Origin: Actinomadura craniellae
GTDB taxonomy: Bacteria; Actinomycetota; Actinomycetes; Streptosporangiales; Streptosporangiaceae
Reading direction: 5' to 3'
NCBI RefSeq assembly: GCF_003289645.1
Contig: NZ_QLYX01000017.1
Coordinates: 62,001-126,000, forward strand
Length of the DNA: 64,000 bases
Shown here piece after piece: positions 44,092 through 53,300 of this stretch. How positions within the stretch are numbered: the stretch's first letter is position 1; the number at the start of each line of letters is the position of its first letter. The notes below the pieces were generated by a model, which was not told where the DNA came from, made no database searches, and saw nothing but the letters and a program-made list of their open reading frames with translations. The position numbers and the translations under genes were made by a program.

Positions 44092-45065
44092 CCGTTCTCG
44101 ATCACCAGGGACTTCACGTCCAGCTTGGTCTTCAGGTAGCCGAACTGCTGCATGACGTCGGCCACCCGCTGCAGCCGGGTGGCGCTGGTCGAGGTCGGGA
44201 AGCCGTTCAGGCTGACGACCGCGACGACGTTCGCCGGGATCTTGGTGTACTGGGGCACCACCTGCTGGAGCACCGCCCGGTCGGAGGCGAGCGCCTGGGC
44301 CTTGGCCATGGCGCGCTGGAAGGCGGCGACCGTCTTGGGGTTCTTCTCGGCGAACTCCTCGGTCGAGGCGAAGCCGGTGATCGGGAAGTCCTTGGTCGGG
44401 CCGGTCGAGAAGTCCGTCAGGAGGCGGGCTCCGATGGTCTGCTGGACCTGGGTGACGAAGGGCTCCGGCACGATGATCGCGTCGACCTTCTTGGACTTCA
44501 GCAGCCCCTCCTGGTTGGGGAAGGGGGCCTCGACGATGCTCTTGTCCTCGTCGATCTGCACGCCGTAGGGCTGGAGGGCGGCGTGCAGCAGCAGGCTGAC
44601 CTGGTTGCCCTTGGCGTTGGTACCGATCTTCTTGCCGGCCAGGTCCTTGGGGCTGCGGATCGGGGAGTCCTTGGGCACCAGGACGGCGTTGAGGTTCTTC
44701 GACATGGAAGAGGCCTCAGTGAGGATCTTGACCTTGAGCGCGCCCTGCTCCTGGGCGAGGAAGTAGCCGACGTGGCCACCGTGGCTGATGTCGAGGCTGC
44801 CGCCCTTGAGCTTGGGGATGGCCTCGGCGCCACCGCTGATCGGCTGGGGCTTCACGGTCAGGCCCTCGGCCTTGAAGAAGCCCTTGTTGATGGCGATCTG
44901 GACGGCGGCGCCCTCGATGATCGACATGACGCCGACCTTGATCTCGGACTTCTCCAGCCCGGTCGGCGAGGCCTCCGTCTCACCGCCGCAGGCCGTGGCG
45001 GAGAGCGCGAGCGCGGCGGCTATCGCACCGCTGAGGGAAACGCGGCGCAGACGAGCGAACTTCAT
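44088..45065 (-). CDS. ABC importer substrate-binding lipoprotein, nitrate/sulfonate/taurine type
   Basis: Extracellular binding protein of 325 aa. The signal peptide ends in the lipobox-like SATACGG (Cys about residue 25). The mature part starts EIKVGVMSIIEGAAVQIAINKG and includes GGHVGYFLAQEQGALKV and DLAGKKIGTNAKGNQ, the pattern of SsuA/TauA and NMT1-like proteins. The ATG at 45065 has AAGGAG 5 nt upstream and opens the operon; an open extension of 47 codons upstream is an AT-rich promoter zone and not coding. The ligand is not known; the monooxygenase downstream suggests an aromatic or sulfonated compound. Confidence 0.92.
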   Translation of the reverse strand: MKFARLRRVSLSGAIAAALALSATACGGETEASPTGLEKSEIKVGVMSIIEGAAVQIAINKGFFKAEGLTVKPQPISGGAEAIPKLKGGSLDISHGGHVGYFLAQEQGALKVKILTEASSMSKNLNAVLVPKDSPIRSPKDLAGKKIGTNAKGNQVSLLLHAALQPYGVQIDEDKSIVEAPFPNQEGLLKSKKVDAIIVPEPFVTQVQQTIGARLLTDFSTGPTKDFPITGFASTEEFAEKNPKTVAAFQRAMAKAQALASDRAVLQQVVPQYTKIPANVVAVVSLNGFPTSTSATRLQRVADVMQQFGYLKTKLDVKSLVIENG

Positions 45066-45380
45066 GAACGCTCCTTCGAACGTCAGGGGACGGGGGATGC
45101 CCGGTGGGGCTACCGGGACGGCGGGGACTCTAGCGCAGTTACCGAACGTAACTCTTGACTTCGTAGTTTTTTTGTACGTCCGCACCAAAAACGTAGAAAC
45201 CGACAAGTAGGCATAAATCAGACATCCTTGTCAATTTGGCATAAGTTTCAAACGTCCGGTTGGACCGGGGGATTACTCTGTGCTCCAATGACCCACGCGT
45301 CACAGGTGCCGGAGGACCAGGGCGGGCCCCAACGTCCCCCTCTCGGCGGTGGTCGATCCGGTGAGAGGTGATGGAGGGAA
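45066..45380. promoter_or_regulatory. AT-rich divergent promoter region between the ABC importer and the conservon
   Basis: About 315 bp with no gene. The segment 45137-45250 is far richer in A and T than the rest of the window. It contains the palindrome AGTTAC-CGAAC-GTAACT (45137-45153), a run of seven T at 45167-45173, and a TTGACA on the minus strand near 45230. These are likely promoter and operator elements for one or both operons. Confidence 0.55.
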
Positions 45381-48300
45381 GTGCGACCGGCAATTGAGCG
45401 GGACCGCGCCCCGGGCCCGGTGGCCGAGCCCCCCCGAGGTGTGGAAAAACCGCAGGTCGAGCCGCCTTCCAGGCGTTCCGCCCGGCAGCGGTTGAAGCTG
45501 TCGAACTGGCGCGTCCCGGTGCGGCTCGTCGCGCTGATTGTGATCCCCGCGATCCTGGCGGCGATGCTCGCCGGGCTGCGCGTGCGGGATTCAGCCCAGG
45601 ATGCGCTGGTGTTCACGCGCATCGAACAATTGGCTACGCTGAGTGACCGAATGGGCACCCTCGTTCAGGAGCTCGAGGATGAGCGGGATCTCACAACCGA
45701 GTACCTCGCGCGCCCATCCCGCCAGCGTCTGGCTACGCTCCGTGAGCAACAGGGGGGTACCGATCGGGCGGTGAGTACCGTCCGAGGCCTCCTCGGCGAC
45801 ATCGACGACACGTATTCGTCCTCGGTGCGGACCAAGGTCGACCAGATCAGGTACCGCCTCGACTCCTCGTTGCCGACGATGCGCGGCCTGTCGAGCCGGA
45901 CCAACGCCTCCGCGGCGACGGCCTTCGACATCTACTCGCAGACCATCGCCACGTTCCTGGAGTTCGGCGACCTCATCGCCCAGGGCAGCCCGGACACGGA
46001 GCTGGCCGAGGGCACCCGTGCCCTCGCCGCGCTCGGCCGGGCCAAGGACGCCGCCTCCCAGGAGCGCGCGCTCGTCACGGTGACGCTGATGGCCGGTGGC
46101 TTCACCACCCCGGCCGACCGGGAACGGCTGCTGGGCATCAGGTCCCTGCAGGACAGCCAGTACGCGGTGTTCCGGTCGTCGGCGGCGCTGTCCCAGCGGC
46201 AGTTGTACGACGACACCGTCACCGGCCCGGAGATCGGTGAGGTCGAATCCCTCTACCAGCAGGTGCTCATCAGCTCGGGAGCGTCACCGACGCTTTCGGT
46301 CCGCCCGCTGAGCGTGGCCCAGGTACGAGCCTGGAACCAGGCCAGCTCCGCCCGGATCGAGCAGATCCGCAAGGTGGAGGGACGGCTGGTGGCCACGGTC
46401 ATCGCCGACAGCCGGGCGCTCAAGAACGACGCGCGCCAGGGCGCGCTGACGGACGGCGGTCTGCTGCTGGTCGGGCTGCTGCTCGTCCTCGCCCTGACCG
46501 TGCTCGTCGCCCGCTCCCTCGTCCGGCCGCTGCGCCGGCTGCGCACCGGGGCGCTGGAGGTGGCCGACGTCCGGCTGCCCGGCCTGGTGGAGCGGTTGCG
46601 CGAGACCGACGAGGCACCCGCCGGGATCGACGTGGACCCGATCGACATCCACTCCACCGACGAGATCGGTGAAGTCGCGCGGGCCTTCGACGAGGTGCAC
46701 CGCGAGGCGGTCCGGCTGGCCGCCGAGGAGGCGGTGCTGCGCGGCAACATCAACGCGATGTTCGTCAACCTTTCACGGCGCAGCCAGTCGCTGATCGAAC
46801 GGCAGCTCCGCCTGATCGACGAACTGGAGCAGAGCGAGCAGGACGAGGAGCGGCTGGCCAGCCTGTTCCGCCTGGACCACCTCGCCACCCGCATGCGCCG
46901 CAACTGCGAGAACCTCCTCGTCCTCGGCGGCCAGGAGCAGGTCCGCCGGTGGAACCAGGCGGTGCCGCTGATCGACATCGTCCGCGCCTCCCTCTCCGAG
47001 GTGGAGCAGTACGAGCGGGTCGGCCTGCGCATCCAGGGCGAGGTGTCGGTGATCGGCCCGGTCGTCAACGACCTCGTCCACCTGGTGGCCGAGCTCGTCG
47101 AGAACGCGACCGTGTTCTCCGCCGACCACACCCGCGTCACGGTCTCCGGCCACCTGCTCAGCGGCGGCGGCGCGATGCTCCAGATCACCGACAACGGGGT
47201 CGGCATGTCCCCGGAGGAACTGGAGGAGGCCAACTGGCGGCTGGCCAACCCGCCGACGGTCGACTTCTCCGCCGCCCGCCGGATGGGCCTGTTCGTGGTC
47301 GGCCGGCTCGCGAGCCGGCACACCATCCGGGTCGAGCTGCGCGCCGCCCTGTCGGGCGGGCTCACCGCGTTCGTGCTGCTGCCCCCGCAGTCGGTGGCGC
47401 AGGGCTCCGAGCCGACCGGCTCCGCTCCGCAGCGCTTCGGCGCGGAGCAGCAGGCACCGGCCGGGGTCGGTGCGGCCGCCGCGCCCCGGGCGCTCGGCGC
47501 CGCCATGTCGGCGCCGACCGTGCCCGCCCCGCGCGAGCCCGGCCCGCCCGCCGACGACCGGTACGCCGGCCATCGGGATGCCGCCGGAACCGGCGGGTAC
47601 CCGGCGTTCGGCCGGTCCGGCCCGGGCGAGGACCCCTACGCCGATCGTCGGGATCCCGCGGGTACCGGTGCGCATCCGGTGTTCGGGCAGACGGGTCCGC
47701 AGCCGGTGGTGGGGGATGATCCTTACGCCGATCGTCGGGATCCCGCGGGCACTGGTGCGCATCCGGTGTTCGGGCAGACGGGTCCGCAGCCGGTGGTGGG
47801 GGATGATCCTTACGCCGATCGTCGGAATCCCGCCGGTACCGGTGCGCATCCGGTGTTCGGGCAGACGGGTCCGCAGCCGGTGGTGGGGGACGATCCCTAC
47901 ATCGACCGCCGGGACCCGCTCGCCTCGGGCGGCCACCCGGTGTTCGGGCAGACGAGCCCGCAGCCCATCGTCAACGAGGGTTCCTACTCCGACCAGAGCG
48001 GCCCGTACCCCACGACCGGACGGCCCCCCGGCGCGCAGCCGGGGAACCAGGCCCTGCCGCAGCGCCCACCCGGCGCGAGCGGCATGCGCCCCGGTGGCGC
48101 GCGCCCCGGCACCGGTGTGACGGGCCCGCAGCCGTCGGTCTCGGGTGCCGGCGGCGGGGCACTGCCCGGCTTTACCGACGCGCAGTCCTCGTCCACGGTC
48201 TCCTGGAGCGGAGGCGAGGAACCGCCCGCGCGGCCCCCAGAGCGATCGCCGATCTTCGACGCGATGGAGTCCGAGTGGTTCCAGCGCCGTAACCCCGGTG

Positions 48301-48689
48301 TGCAGGAGGGGAAGAAGGGCACGGAGCAGGCGCCCCCCGTGTGGCAGTCGCGTGCGGACGAAGGGTGGAAGGTCGCCGAGGCGGCCCGCAAGCCGGCCGC
48401 CGGCGGGCGCACCTCGACGGGCCTGCCCAAGCGGGTGCCCGGCCGGAACCGGGTGCCGGGTTCGGTACCATCCCAGGCTCGGCCTCCGGCCCAGCAGCAG
48501 CGGCCCGCCGCGCCTGCGCCCGCGCCGCAGGAGCAGCCACCGACCCAGGCGGCTGACTTCGCGCGCAACCGCTTCGCTAGTTTGCAGCGTGGCGCCCACC
48601 GTGGCCGGGCCGAGGCCCGGAACGCAGGGCCCGAAGATACGTTGGACCCCCCTTCCCGGGGCGGTAATGAACAAGGAGGCGGCTCGTGA
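45381..48689 (+). CDS. cvnA: Conservon sensor: nitrate/sulfite-sensing (NIT) domain histidine kinase-like protein CvnA
   Basis: First gene of a conservon, a membrane-associated signalling set of four genes. It has TM1 at about residues 47-67, an extracytoplasmic NIT-type helical domain (about 70-345), TM2 at about 357-377, a HAMP region, and a kinase part with FRLDHLATRMRR (possible phosphoacceptor His), N-box ELVENATVFS near 571 and ITDNGVGM near 601. Residues 726-866 are a Pro/Gly-rich tail with 29-residue repeats (DPYADRRDPAGTGAHPVFG followed by QTGPQPVVGD). It is 1102 aa. The GTG start has GGAGGGAA. Streptomyces CvnA proteins have this plan; the repeats are extra. Confidence 0.93.
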   Translation: MRPAIERDRAPGPVAEPPRGVEKPQVEPPSRRSARQRLKLSNWRVPVRLVALIVIPAILAAMLAGLRVRDSAQDALVFTRIEQLATLSDRMGTLVQELEDERDLTTEYLARPSRQRLATLREQQGGTDRAVSTVRGLLGDIDDTYSSSVRTKVDQIRYRLDSSLPTMRGLSSRTNASAATAFDIYSQTIATFLEFGDLIAQGSPDTELAEGTRALAALGRAKDAASQERALVTVTLMAGGFTTPADRERLLGIRSLQDSQYAVFRSSAALSQRQLYDDTVTGPEIGEVESLYQQVLISSGASPTLSVRPLSVAQVRAWNQASSARIEQIRKVEGRLVATVIADSRALKNDARQGALTDGGLLLVGLLLVLALTVLVARSLVRPLRRLRTGALEVADVRLPGLVERLRETDEAPAGIDVDPIDIHSTDEIGEVARAFDEVHREAVRLAAEEAVLRGNINAMFVNLSRRSQSLIERQLRLIDELEQSEQDEERLASLFRLDHLATRMRRNCENLLVLGGQEQVRRWNQAVPLIDIVRASLSEVEQYERVGLRIQGEVSVIGPVVNDLVHLVAELVENATVFSADHTRVTVSGHLLSGGGAMLQITDNGVGMSPEELEEANWRLANPPTVDFSAARRMGLFVVGRLASRHTIRVELRAALSGGLTAFVLLPPQSVAQGSEPTGSAPQRFGAEQQAPAGVGAAAAPRALGAAMSAPTVPAPREPGPPADDRYAGHRDAAGTGGYPAFGRSGPGEDPYADRRDPAGTGAHPVFGQTGPQPVVGDDPYADRRDPAGTGAHPVFGQTGPQPVVGDDPYADRRNPAGTGAHPVFGQTGPQPVVGDDPYIDRRDPLASGGHPVFGQTSPQPIVNEGSYSDQSGPYPTTGRPPGAQPGNQALPQRPPGASGMRPGGARPGTGVTGPQPSVSGAGGGALPGFTDAQSSSTVSWSGGEEPPARPPERSPIFDAMESEWFQRRNPGVQEGKKGTEQAPPVWQSRADEGWKVAEAARKPAAGGRTSTGLPKRVPGRNRVPGSVPSQARPPAQQQRPAAPAPAPQEQPPTQAADFARNRFASLQRGAHRGRAEARNAGPEDTLDPPSRGGNEQGGGS
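47631..47978 (+). repeat. Four tandem 87-bp repeats inside cvnA
   Basis: Units start at 47631, 47718, 47805 and 47892, each 29 codons. Units 1-3 are nearly identical at DNA level over their last 55 bp; unit 4 is degenerate, as is a partial unit at 47557-47630. Units use codons such as GAT, CCT and GGT more than the flanking sequence. Confidence 0.9.
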
Positions 48690-49096
48690 GCCGGCAGGAT
48701 CTCAACTGGCTGGTGACGAATTTCGTCGAACGGGTGCCGAAGGTCGCGCACGCCGTGGTCGTCTCCACCGACGGCCTGCCCATGGCGTTCTCCGACGGTT
48801 TCCCGCCCGACCGGGCCGATCAGCTGTCGGCGATCGCTTCTGGCCTGACCAGCCTGACCCACGGCGCGGCGCAGATCTTCGACGCGGGCGGGGTCAACCA
48901 GACCGTCGTCGAGATGGACCGCGGCCTGCTGTTCGTGATGGCGATCCGCAACGGCTCGGTGTTCGCCGTGCTGGCCGCCCCCGACTGCGACCTCGGCCTC
49001 GTGGCCTACGAGATGACCCTGCTCGTCGAGCGGGTGGGCCGGGTGCTGACCCCGGCGCTCCGCTCGGAGCTGGGCGCGGGGCCGCCCCGATACTGA
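48686..49096 (+). CDS. cvnB: Roadblock/LC7 domain protein CvnB
   Basis: Second conservon gene, 136 aa, a roadblock/LC7 (MglB-like) protein that acts with the CvnD GTPase at the membrane. The pattern is LNWLVTNFVERVPKVAHAVV, then STDGLPMAFSDGF, ASGLTSLTHGAAQIFDAGGV and the C-terminal GLVAYEMTLLVERVGRVLTP. The GTG start overlaps the cvnA stop by 4 nt and has AAGGAGG 7 nt upstream, so it is coupled to cvnA. Next in line is the DUF742 gene after 44 bp. Confidence 0.94.
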   Translation: MSRQDLNWLVTNFVERVPKVAHAVVVSTDGLPMAFSDGFPPDRADQLSAIASGLTSLTHGAAQIFDAGGVNQTVVEMDRGLLFVMAIRNGSVFAVLAAPDCDLGLVAYEMTLLVERVGRVLTPALRSELGAGPPRY

Positions 49097-49140
49097 CCCG
49101 AATTCAGCAGTGTCCCTGACCGACTCCGACGGAAGGCACC

Positions 49141-49587
49141 GTGGTGGACCACGGCAGGCATTTCGGTGCCGGGCCCGGTGGTGCGCCGGGGCGGCCGGGC
49201 GATCCGCCGCCCGGCCACTCGCCCCCGCCCGCCCCGGCAGAGACCGGCGACCCGCGTTCCCTGGTGCGCCCTTACACGGTGACGGGCGGGCGCACCCGGC
49301 CTCGATACGACCTGGCGATCGAGGCCCTCGTTTCCGCGGCGCCCTACCCGCCGCGCGACATCTCCTCTCTCACGCCGGAGTACCGAGCGATCATCGACCT
49401 GTGTCGCTCGTGGCGTTCGGTGGCAGAGGTCTCCGCGCTGCTCCGGCTACCGCTGGGAGTGGCCCGCGTGCTCATCGCCGATATGGCGCATGAGGGATTG
49501 CTCAGGCTGCACCAGCAGCGTCCGGCCGATGAGCAGCCCGACCTACGCCTGCTGGAAAGGGTTCTCAGTGGACTTCGCAAGCTCTGA
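49141..49587 (+). CDS. cvnC: DUF742 protein CvnC
   Basis: Third conservon gene, 148 aa, DUF742 family. A Pro/Gly-rich N terminus leads to SLVRPYTVTGGRTRPRYDLA and a winged-helix-like C-terminal half (LCRSWRSVAEVSALLRLPLG, VARVLIADMAHEGLLRLH). The GTG start has GGAAGG at 49131-49136; a GTG directly after it would give better spacing. The protein's role in the complex is not known. It overlaps the start of cvnD by 20 nt. Confidence 0.93.
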   Translation: MVDHGRHFGAGPGGAPGRPGDPPPGHSPPPAPAETGDPRSLVRPYTVTGGRTRPRYDLAIEALVSAAPYPPRDISSLTPEYRAIIDLCRSWRSVAEVSALLRLPLGVARVLIADMAHEGLLRLHQQRPADEQPDLRLLERVLSGLRKL

Positions 49588-50212
49588 TCCGGGTTCCCCG
49601 CCGGGGGCCGGAGCAGCGATGACTTCGGTGAAGATCGTCGTTGGCGGCGGTTTCGGCGTCGGCAAGACGACCTTCGTCGGCTCGGTCTCGGAGATCATGC
49701 CGTTGACGACGGAGGCCGTCATGACGGCGGCCAGCGCCGGCATCGACGACCTCACCGCGGTCCCGGACAAGACGACCACCACCGTCGCGATGGACTTCGG
49801 CCGGGTCACGCTCGACAGCGACCTGATCCTCTACCTGTTCGGCACCCCCGGCCAGCACCGCTTCTGGTTCATGTGGGACGACCTGGTGCGTGGTGCGATC
49901 GGCGCGGTGGTGCTGGTCGACACCCGGCGGCTGGAGGACTGCTTCGCCGCCGTCGACTACTTCGAGGAGTCGGGCCTGCCCTTCATCGTCGGCATCAACG
50001 GTTTCCACGGGGAGTTCTCGCACGGCACCGAGGAGATCCGCGACGCCCTCACGATCGGCGCGCACGTGCCGATCGTGCAGTGCGACGCGCGCAACCGCGA
50101 TTCGACCAAGCAGGCGCTCATCACGTTGGTCCAGCACGCCATGTCGGTGCACATGGGTGGGGGAGCGCAGTCCGGCGGCCCGCCGGTCGGCGTCCAGCCC
50201 GGCTGGAGCTGA
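49568..50212 (+). CDS. cvnD: Ras-like GTP/ATP-binding protein CvnD
   Basis: Fourth conservon gene, a small GTPase of 214 aa that cycles with the roadblock protein. Walker A is GGGFGVGKTTFVGS; the switch region has TAASAGIDDLTAVPDK; G3 reads FGTPGQHRFWFMWDDL, without the usual DxxG Asp; and the NKxD position reads GINGFHG. These deviations are known in the conservon ATP/GTP-binding family. The GTG at 49568 is favoured, since it lies 8 nt after GAAAGG and overlaps cvnC; the open frame extends 26 codons upstream inside cvnC. Confidence 0.92.
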   Translation: MDFASSDPGSPPGAGAAMTSVKIVVGGGFGVGKTTFVGSVSEIMPLTTEAVMTAASAGIDDLTAVPDKTTTTVAMDFGRVTLDSDLILYLFGTPGQHRFWFMWDDLVRGAIGAVVLVDTRRLEDCFAAVDYFEESGLPFIVGINGFHGEFSHGTEEIRDALTIGAHVPIVQCDARNRDSTKQALITLVQHAMSVHMGGGAQSGGPPVGVQPGWS

Positions 50213-50315
50213 TCCGGGGATCGGGGCGGCGGCCCGTGTCAGGTGACCGGACGGCGGGGCGCACGGAGGCCGTAGGGTTCTGACAAAGGACGCCGCCCCC
50301 GAGAAAGGTTTCTAG

Positions 50316-53300
50316 GTGAGCTCCCCCCGGCTGCCGGAACACCTCGAACTGCTGCTGACCGACGAGCCCGTGCTGGACGTGTACGCGCACGGTCCGTGGC
50401 GGGTACCCGACGGGCTGTACGAGGAGCTGCGGGAACGCGCGGTGGAACTCGCCGGTGACGAGCGGGCGGTGCCGCTGGCACGGAAGCTGAGCGACTTCTA
50501 CGCGCCCGAGACCTCGGTGGCGGGCGCGGAGCTGTGGTCGTTGCTGACCTTCCTGCTGGGCGCGTCCGCGCTGCGCTCGGGGTCCCGCGGTGACGTCGAC
50601 TTCGAGCTGCTGTCGGGGTTCCTGGCCAAGCCGGAGCGCCCCGTCCGCGACCCGCTGGCCTGGTTCAGCCAGGCGGGCCGCTACCGCCCCCCGGGGCTGT
50701 GGCTGGTCGACCCGGCCGGGCACGACCGGGAGCGCCGGGAGGTGATGTACGACCTGGCCCGCGACTGCGTCGCGCTGCTGGAGGGGTTGGAGCCGCTGGA
50801 GCCGCGCCGCCGGGCGCTGCTGGAGCTGTTCGACCGCCGTGCGGCCGACCCGCCGCTGCGCGAACTGGACCTCACCGCCCCGCCCGGCCGGGTGGAGGAG
50901 AGCTGGGCCGAGTCCGCCGACGAGGACATCCTGGCGGCGTTGCCCGAGCTGGCGGGCCCGGTCGGCTACCTGAGCTGGGCCTGCGAGGGGCTGGCCGCCG
51001 CGCACGAGCGGCTGGTGGCGGCGGCGCCCGAGGGCGGCCCGTTCGAGGCCGCGCTGGCCCTGCTGCTGTTGCAGGCCGAGCGGTCCCGCCCGCCGGCCGA
51101 GTTGGCGGTCGCGCTGGGCGTCCCCGGCTACGAGGCGGTGACCGAACGGCTGGATCTGCTGCGCGACCGGTTCTCCCCGACCGCCTGGCAGGCCGACCTG
51201 CGCGCCTGGCTGGCCCGCGGGCTGGTGGCGGGAGAGGTCGACGCCTGCCGTGCCTGGCTCGACATGGCCGTGCGGATCACCGGGGCCGTCCAGGGCCTGC
51301 CCGACACGGCCACCAGCCCGCGCTGCCGGCTCCCGGTCCGCGCCTTCCAGACGGACCTGCGCCGGCTGTTCGCCCGCCGCCGCGCCCCGGTGAACCCGAT
51401 CGCCGGACGGCTCCCGGAGCGTCCCGCGTCCACCGAACCCGTGCCGACGACCGGTGATGTGGCCGGTGACCGGGTCGATCTCGTCGACGAGATCGTCGGG
51501 CAGCCGGAGCTGGCGACGGCGCTGCGCGAGGCGATCTCCGGCCGGAGCCGCGACCGGCGGCCGGTCCGGCTGCTGATCGCCGGCCCGGAGGGCACCGGCA
51601 AGGGCACGGCCGTGGAGGTGCTGGAACGCGCGCTGGTCGAGCGCGGGGCGGTCCGCGAAGCGCTGTGGATCTCCGACCAGCTTTTCCCGAGCCTGACGGT
51701 CAGCGAGGCGGTGCTGTGGCTGCAGACCCGGGTCCGCGAGTGCACGGAGGGCCGGATGCTGCTGGTCGTCGACGATCTCGACCGGCTGGCCGGCTACGAG
51801 CGCTGCGGGGCCGCGGTGGTGGAGGAACTGCGCCGGCTGGTCGCGCGCAGCCCACGGCTCGACGTCGTCCTGCTGTGCCGTCCCGGCGGCGACGGCCGGT
51901 TGCTGCACGCCAACCCGGCGCTGCTGCGGTCGCTGCGCGTCGTCCGCACCCGGGAGTTCGTCGAGGACGACTACGCGCGGCTGTTCGGCCGGGCGGTGGC
52001 CCGGCACGGCGGCGGCGTCGACCGTGACGTCGCCCAGGTCGCCGGGGTGCTGCTGACCCGCACCCCGCCGCTGCTCAACCTGCGCAACGCCCGGCTGGTG
52101 GAGTACCTGGCCGACCAGTGCGCCGCCGCGGCACGGCACCGGACCGGCCGGGACGGCCCCTACGAGGTGACCATGGCCGACCTGCCGCAGCGGCTGGGGC
52201 CGGAGACCGCCGCGGACGCCGATCCGATGGCCGAGCTGGCCGGCTGTGTCGGCATCGAGCCGGTCAAGCAGGAGGTGCGGCTGCTGGTGGCCGAGGCCAA
52301 GGCCGCCCGGCTGCGCCGGGAGGCGGGCATGGCGGTGGCGGCGCGTCCCCGGCACCTGGTGTTCACCGGCAACCGCGGCACCGGCAAGACGAAGGTCGCC
52401 CGCATCCTCGGCCGGGTCTACGCCGAGGTGGGGGCGCTGTCCACCGGTCACCTGGAGGAGGTCGACCGCGCCGATCTGGTGGGCGACTACTCCAGCGAGA
52501 GCGGCCACAAGGTCCGGCGGGCGGTGGAGCGGGCGCTGGGCGGGGTGCTGTTCGTCGACGACGCGCACCGGCTGGACCCGGCCGAGTCGCCGCACGGCCG
52601 CGAGGCGGTCGGCGCGCTGATCGCCGCGATCCAGGCGCGCCCCGAGGACCTGCTGGTGGTGCTGGCCGGGCCCGAGAACGAGATCAACGGCCTGCTGAAG
52701 TCGCAGGCGGAGCTGGCCGCGTTCTTCCCCCGGATCGTGCGTTTCCCCGACCTGTCGGAGGACGAGCTAGTGGCGGTGTTCGCGGCGAAGGCCGCCGACG
52801 CCGGGTTCGCCCTGGCCGACGGGGTGCTCGACAAGGTGCGGAGCCTGGTGCACTCGACGCCGCGCGACCGGGGTTTCGGCAACGCCCGGCTCATGATCAA
52901 CCTGCTCGACCGGGCGGTGGCGATGCAGGGCCGGCGGGTGCTGGAGGACGACCGGGTCGACGAGGACGAGTCGCTGGACGAGCTGCTGCTGGAGGACATC
53001 CCGGGCACGCTGGCCGGGACCGGTCCGGTGGAACTGCCGCACGACCCGCTGACCGAGATCGAGCGGCTGGTGGGGCTGGCCCCGGTCAAGAAGGAGGTGC
53101 GGCTGCTGGTGGCCGAGGCCCGGGCCGAGCAGATGCGCCGGGACGCGGGCATCCCGATCGCCCCGCCGACCCGGCACATGGTCTTCACCGGCAGCCCGGG
53201 CACGGCCAAAACGACCGTGGCCCGGCTGGTCGCCGCGGTGTACGCCCGGCTGGGCCTGCTGTCGTCGGGGCACCTGGTGGAGGTGTCCCGGGGCGACCTG

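Noticed and set aside
45139-45393. 84-codon minus-strand frame in the AT-rich spacer
   Set aside because: Composition changes midway from GC-rich to AT-rich; it covers the divergent promoter region and lacks start signals.
47631-47978. Possible CRISPR-like or satellite repeat
   Set aside because: The period is exactly 29 codons and stays in frame within cvnA, with no spacers; it is a coding repeat.
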